NCBI GenBank assembly: GCA_937925775.1
Contig: CALAMM010000129.1
Span: forward strand, 1 to 13,639
Direction of reading: 5' to 3'
Source: an uncultured Fimbriimonadales bacterium
Lineage (GTDB): Bacteria > Armatimonadota > Fimbriimonadia > Fimbriimonadales > GBS-DC
Length of the DNA: 13,639 nt
Shown here: one piece after another, positions 12,887 to 13,639 of the stretch
Layout of the letters: every line of letters begins with the position of its first letter
How positions within the stretch are numbered: the stretch's first letter is position 1
The notes under the pieces: generated by a model
Told to the model about the DNA's origin: nothing
The model's input: only the letters and a program-made list of their open reading frames with translations
The model's database searches: none
Translations under genes and position numbers: made by a program

Positions 12887-13279
12887 ATGGAACCGATTCG
12901 ATACTACGGTACAGGACGACGCAAAACCGCTTCGGCGCGCGTGTGGCTGGTGCCCGGCGAGGGGAAAATCACTATCAACGGACGGGAAGCGTCCGAATAC
13001 CTGCGCCGACCGATTTTGGAGCGGATTGTGACGCAGCCGTTGCGCCTATTGGGCATCGAGGGGCAGTATGACATTCGCGCCACGGTGCGGGGTGGCGGGC
13101 TGTCGGGACAGGCAGGCGCGATTCGGCACGGCGTGGCACGCGCCCTGCTCCAAGTAAACCCCGAATACCGCGCCGTGCTGAAGCAGAATGGGCTGCTCAC
13201 CCGCGACGCGCGCGAGAAAGAGCGCAAGAAGTACGGGCGCCACGGCGCACGCCGCGGCTTCCAGTATGTGAAGCGTTAA
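12887..13279 (+). CDS. rpsI: 30S ribosomal protein S9
   Basis: The 130-residue protein matches S9: YYGTGRRKTASARVWLVPG, then ITINGREASEYL, VRGGGLSGQAGAIRHGVARAL and the basic C-terminal tail KKYGRHGARRGFQYVKR. The final Lys-Arg contacts P-site tRNA in the ribosome. The ATG at 12887 is preferred because AGGAG at 12874-12878 lies 8 nt ahead; a GTG at 12878 would add three residues and overlap that site. It is the last gene of the cluster in the window and is followed by a hairpin and a repeat array. Confidence 0.96.
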   Translation: MEPIRYYGTGRRKTASARVWLVPGEGKITINGREASEYLRRPILERIVTQPLRLLGIEGQYDIRATVRGGGLSGQAGAIRHGVARALLQVNPEYRAVLKQNGLLTRDAREKERKKYGRHGARRGFQYVKR

Positions 13280-13285
13280 CCGCTC

Positions 13286-13304
13286 GGCAGGAGGGGTTCC
13301 TGCC
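13286..13304 (+). terminator. Hairpin after rpsI, possible operon terminator
   Basis: A perfect 7-bp stem GGCAGGA / TCCTGCC with loop GGGGT starts 6 nt after the rpsI stop. No T-tract follows, so it is at best a weak or factor-dependent terminator, or a 3'-end stabiliser. Confidence 0.4.
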
Positions 13305-13311
13305 CGTGCCG

Positions 13312-13631
13312 CGTAGCGTCGGCGTCCCAGCCGACGAAACACACTCGTAGCGTCGGCGTCTCGCCGACGAACAATGCTTGGACACAAATGTCCAAGCCAC
13401 GCGCTGCGGGTGCGACGCCTTTCCTGGCGTCGCAAAGCCTTTTTGCCGACGAAAGATGCTTGGACAGGAATGTCCAAGCCACTTGGGGCGTCCTGCTGAG
13501 TGGTTTTGCGACGACAGGAATGTCGTCGCACCCGCTTTGGCGTCGTAGCGTCGGCGTCCCGCCGACGAATGATGCTTGGACAAGAATGTCCAAGCCACAG
13601 AGCGATTCTTGGACAAGAATGTCCAAGCCAC
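13312..13631 (+). repeat. Array of short palindromic repeats of several stem types
   Basis: No gene is seen from 13280 to the window end. Type A (CGTCGGC stem, 5-6-nt loop, GCCGACG) lies at 13317-13336, 13351-13369 and 13549-13567, with a half copy at 13445-13453. Type B (CTTGGACA, 4-nt loop, TGTCCAAG, then CCAC) lies at 13377-13396, 13459-13478, 13575-13594 and 13608-13627. Type C (GCGACGACA, GGAA, TGTCGTCGC) is at 13508-13529. Type D (GCGACGCC, TTTCCT, GGCGTCGC) is at 13412-13433. Full or half A is followed at fixed distance by B three times, forming an A-B compound unit. The array probably continues to the right. Confidence 0.85.
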
Positions 13632-13639
13632 AGGTCGAT

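Noticed and set aside
13312..13639. CRISPR array
   Set aside because: The units are palindromes of different sequence with irregular distances and no unique 30-40-nt spacers of even length, and no cas genes are present.

Overview
The window looks like a chromosomal segment from a GC-rich, probably thermophilic bacterium. The ribosomal-protein cluster in its right half is typically bacterial. The Zn-ribbon forms of L36 and S4 and the many short palindromic intergenic repeats remind me of Armatimonadota (Fimbriimonadales-type) genomes. That lineage call is an inference from general appearance, not from a search.

Region 1 (1-5986) is the right-hand part of what I read as an integrated mobile element that continues off the left edge. 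It holds two overlapping genes of unknown function with lower GC, a 68-aa charged protein, a large primase-polymerase/RecA-like helicase/winged-helix replication protein, two tiny genes, a 394-aa protein of unknown function and a small-terminase-like helix-turn-helix protein. A roughly 300-nt hairpin-rich non-coding stretch follows. The region ends in a tRNA-Leu(UAA) sequence that has everything from the T8-G9 position to the encoded CCA, but whose 5' acceptor strand does not pair. This is what the distal att copy of a tRNA-integrating element should look like: the intact tRNA-Leu and the integrase should lie left of the window. A replication gene plus a TerS-like gene, with no capsid genes in view, fits a phage satellite or small integrative element, but this is not proven.

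Region 2 (5987-8288) is host sequence: a HerA/VirB4-superfamily DNA translocase on the minus strand, divergent from infA.

Region 3 (8289-13279) is a compact alpha-operon-type cluster on the plus strand: infA, rpmJ (37 codons), rpsM, rpsK, rpsD, rpoA, rplQ, truA, rplM, rpsI. It supplies initiation factor 1, five 30S/50S proteins of the alpha-operon type, the RNA polymerase alpha subunit, tRNA pseudouridine synthase and L13/S9. Spacing from rpsM to rpsI is tight (4-nt overlap up to 52 nt), so co-transcription is likely. infA and rpmJ are separated by 227 nt containing repeats, a consensus-like promoter and a stem that can mask the rpmJ ribosome-binding site.

Region 4 (13280-13639) has no gene. 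It is packed with short perfect palindromes of several stem sequences that share a similar purine-rich loop, and it runs off the right edge.
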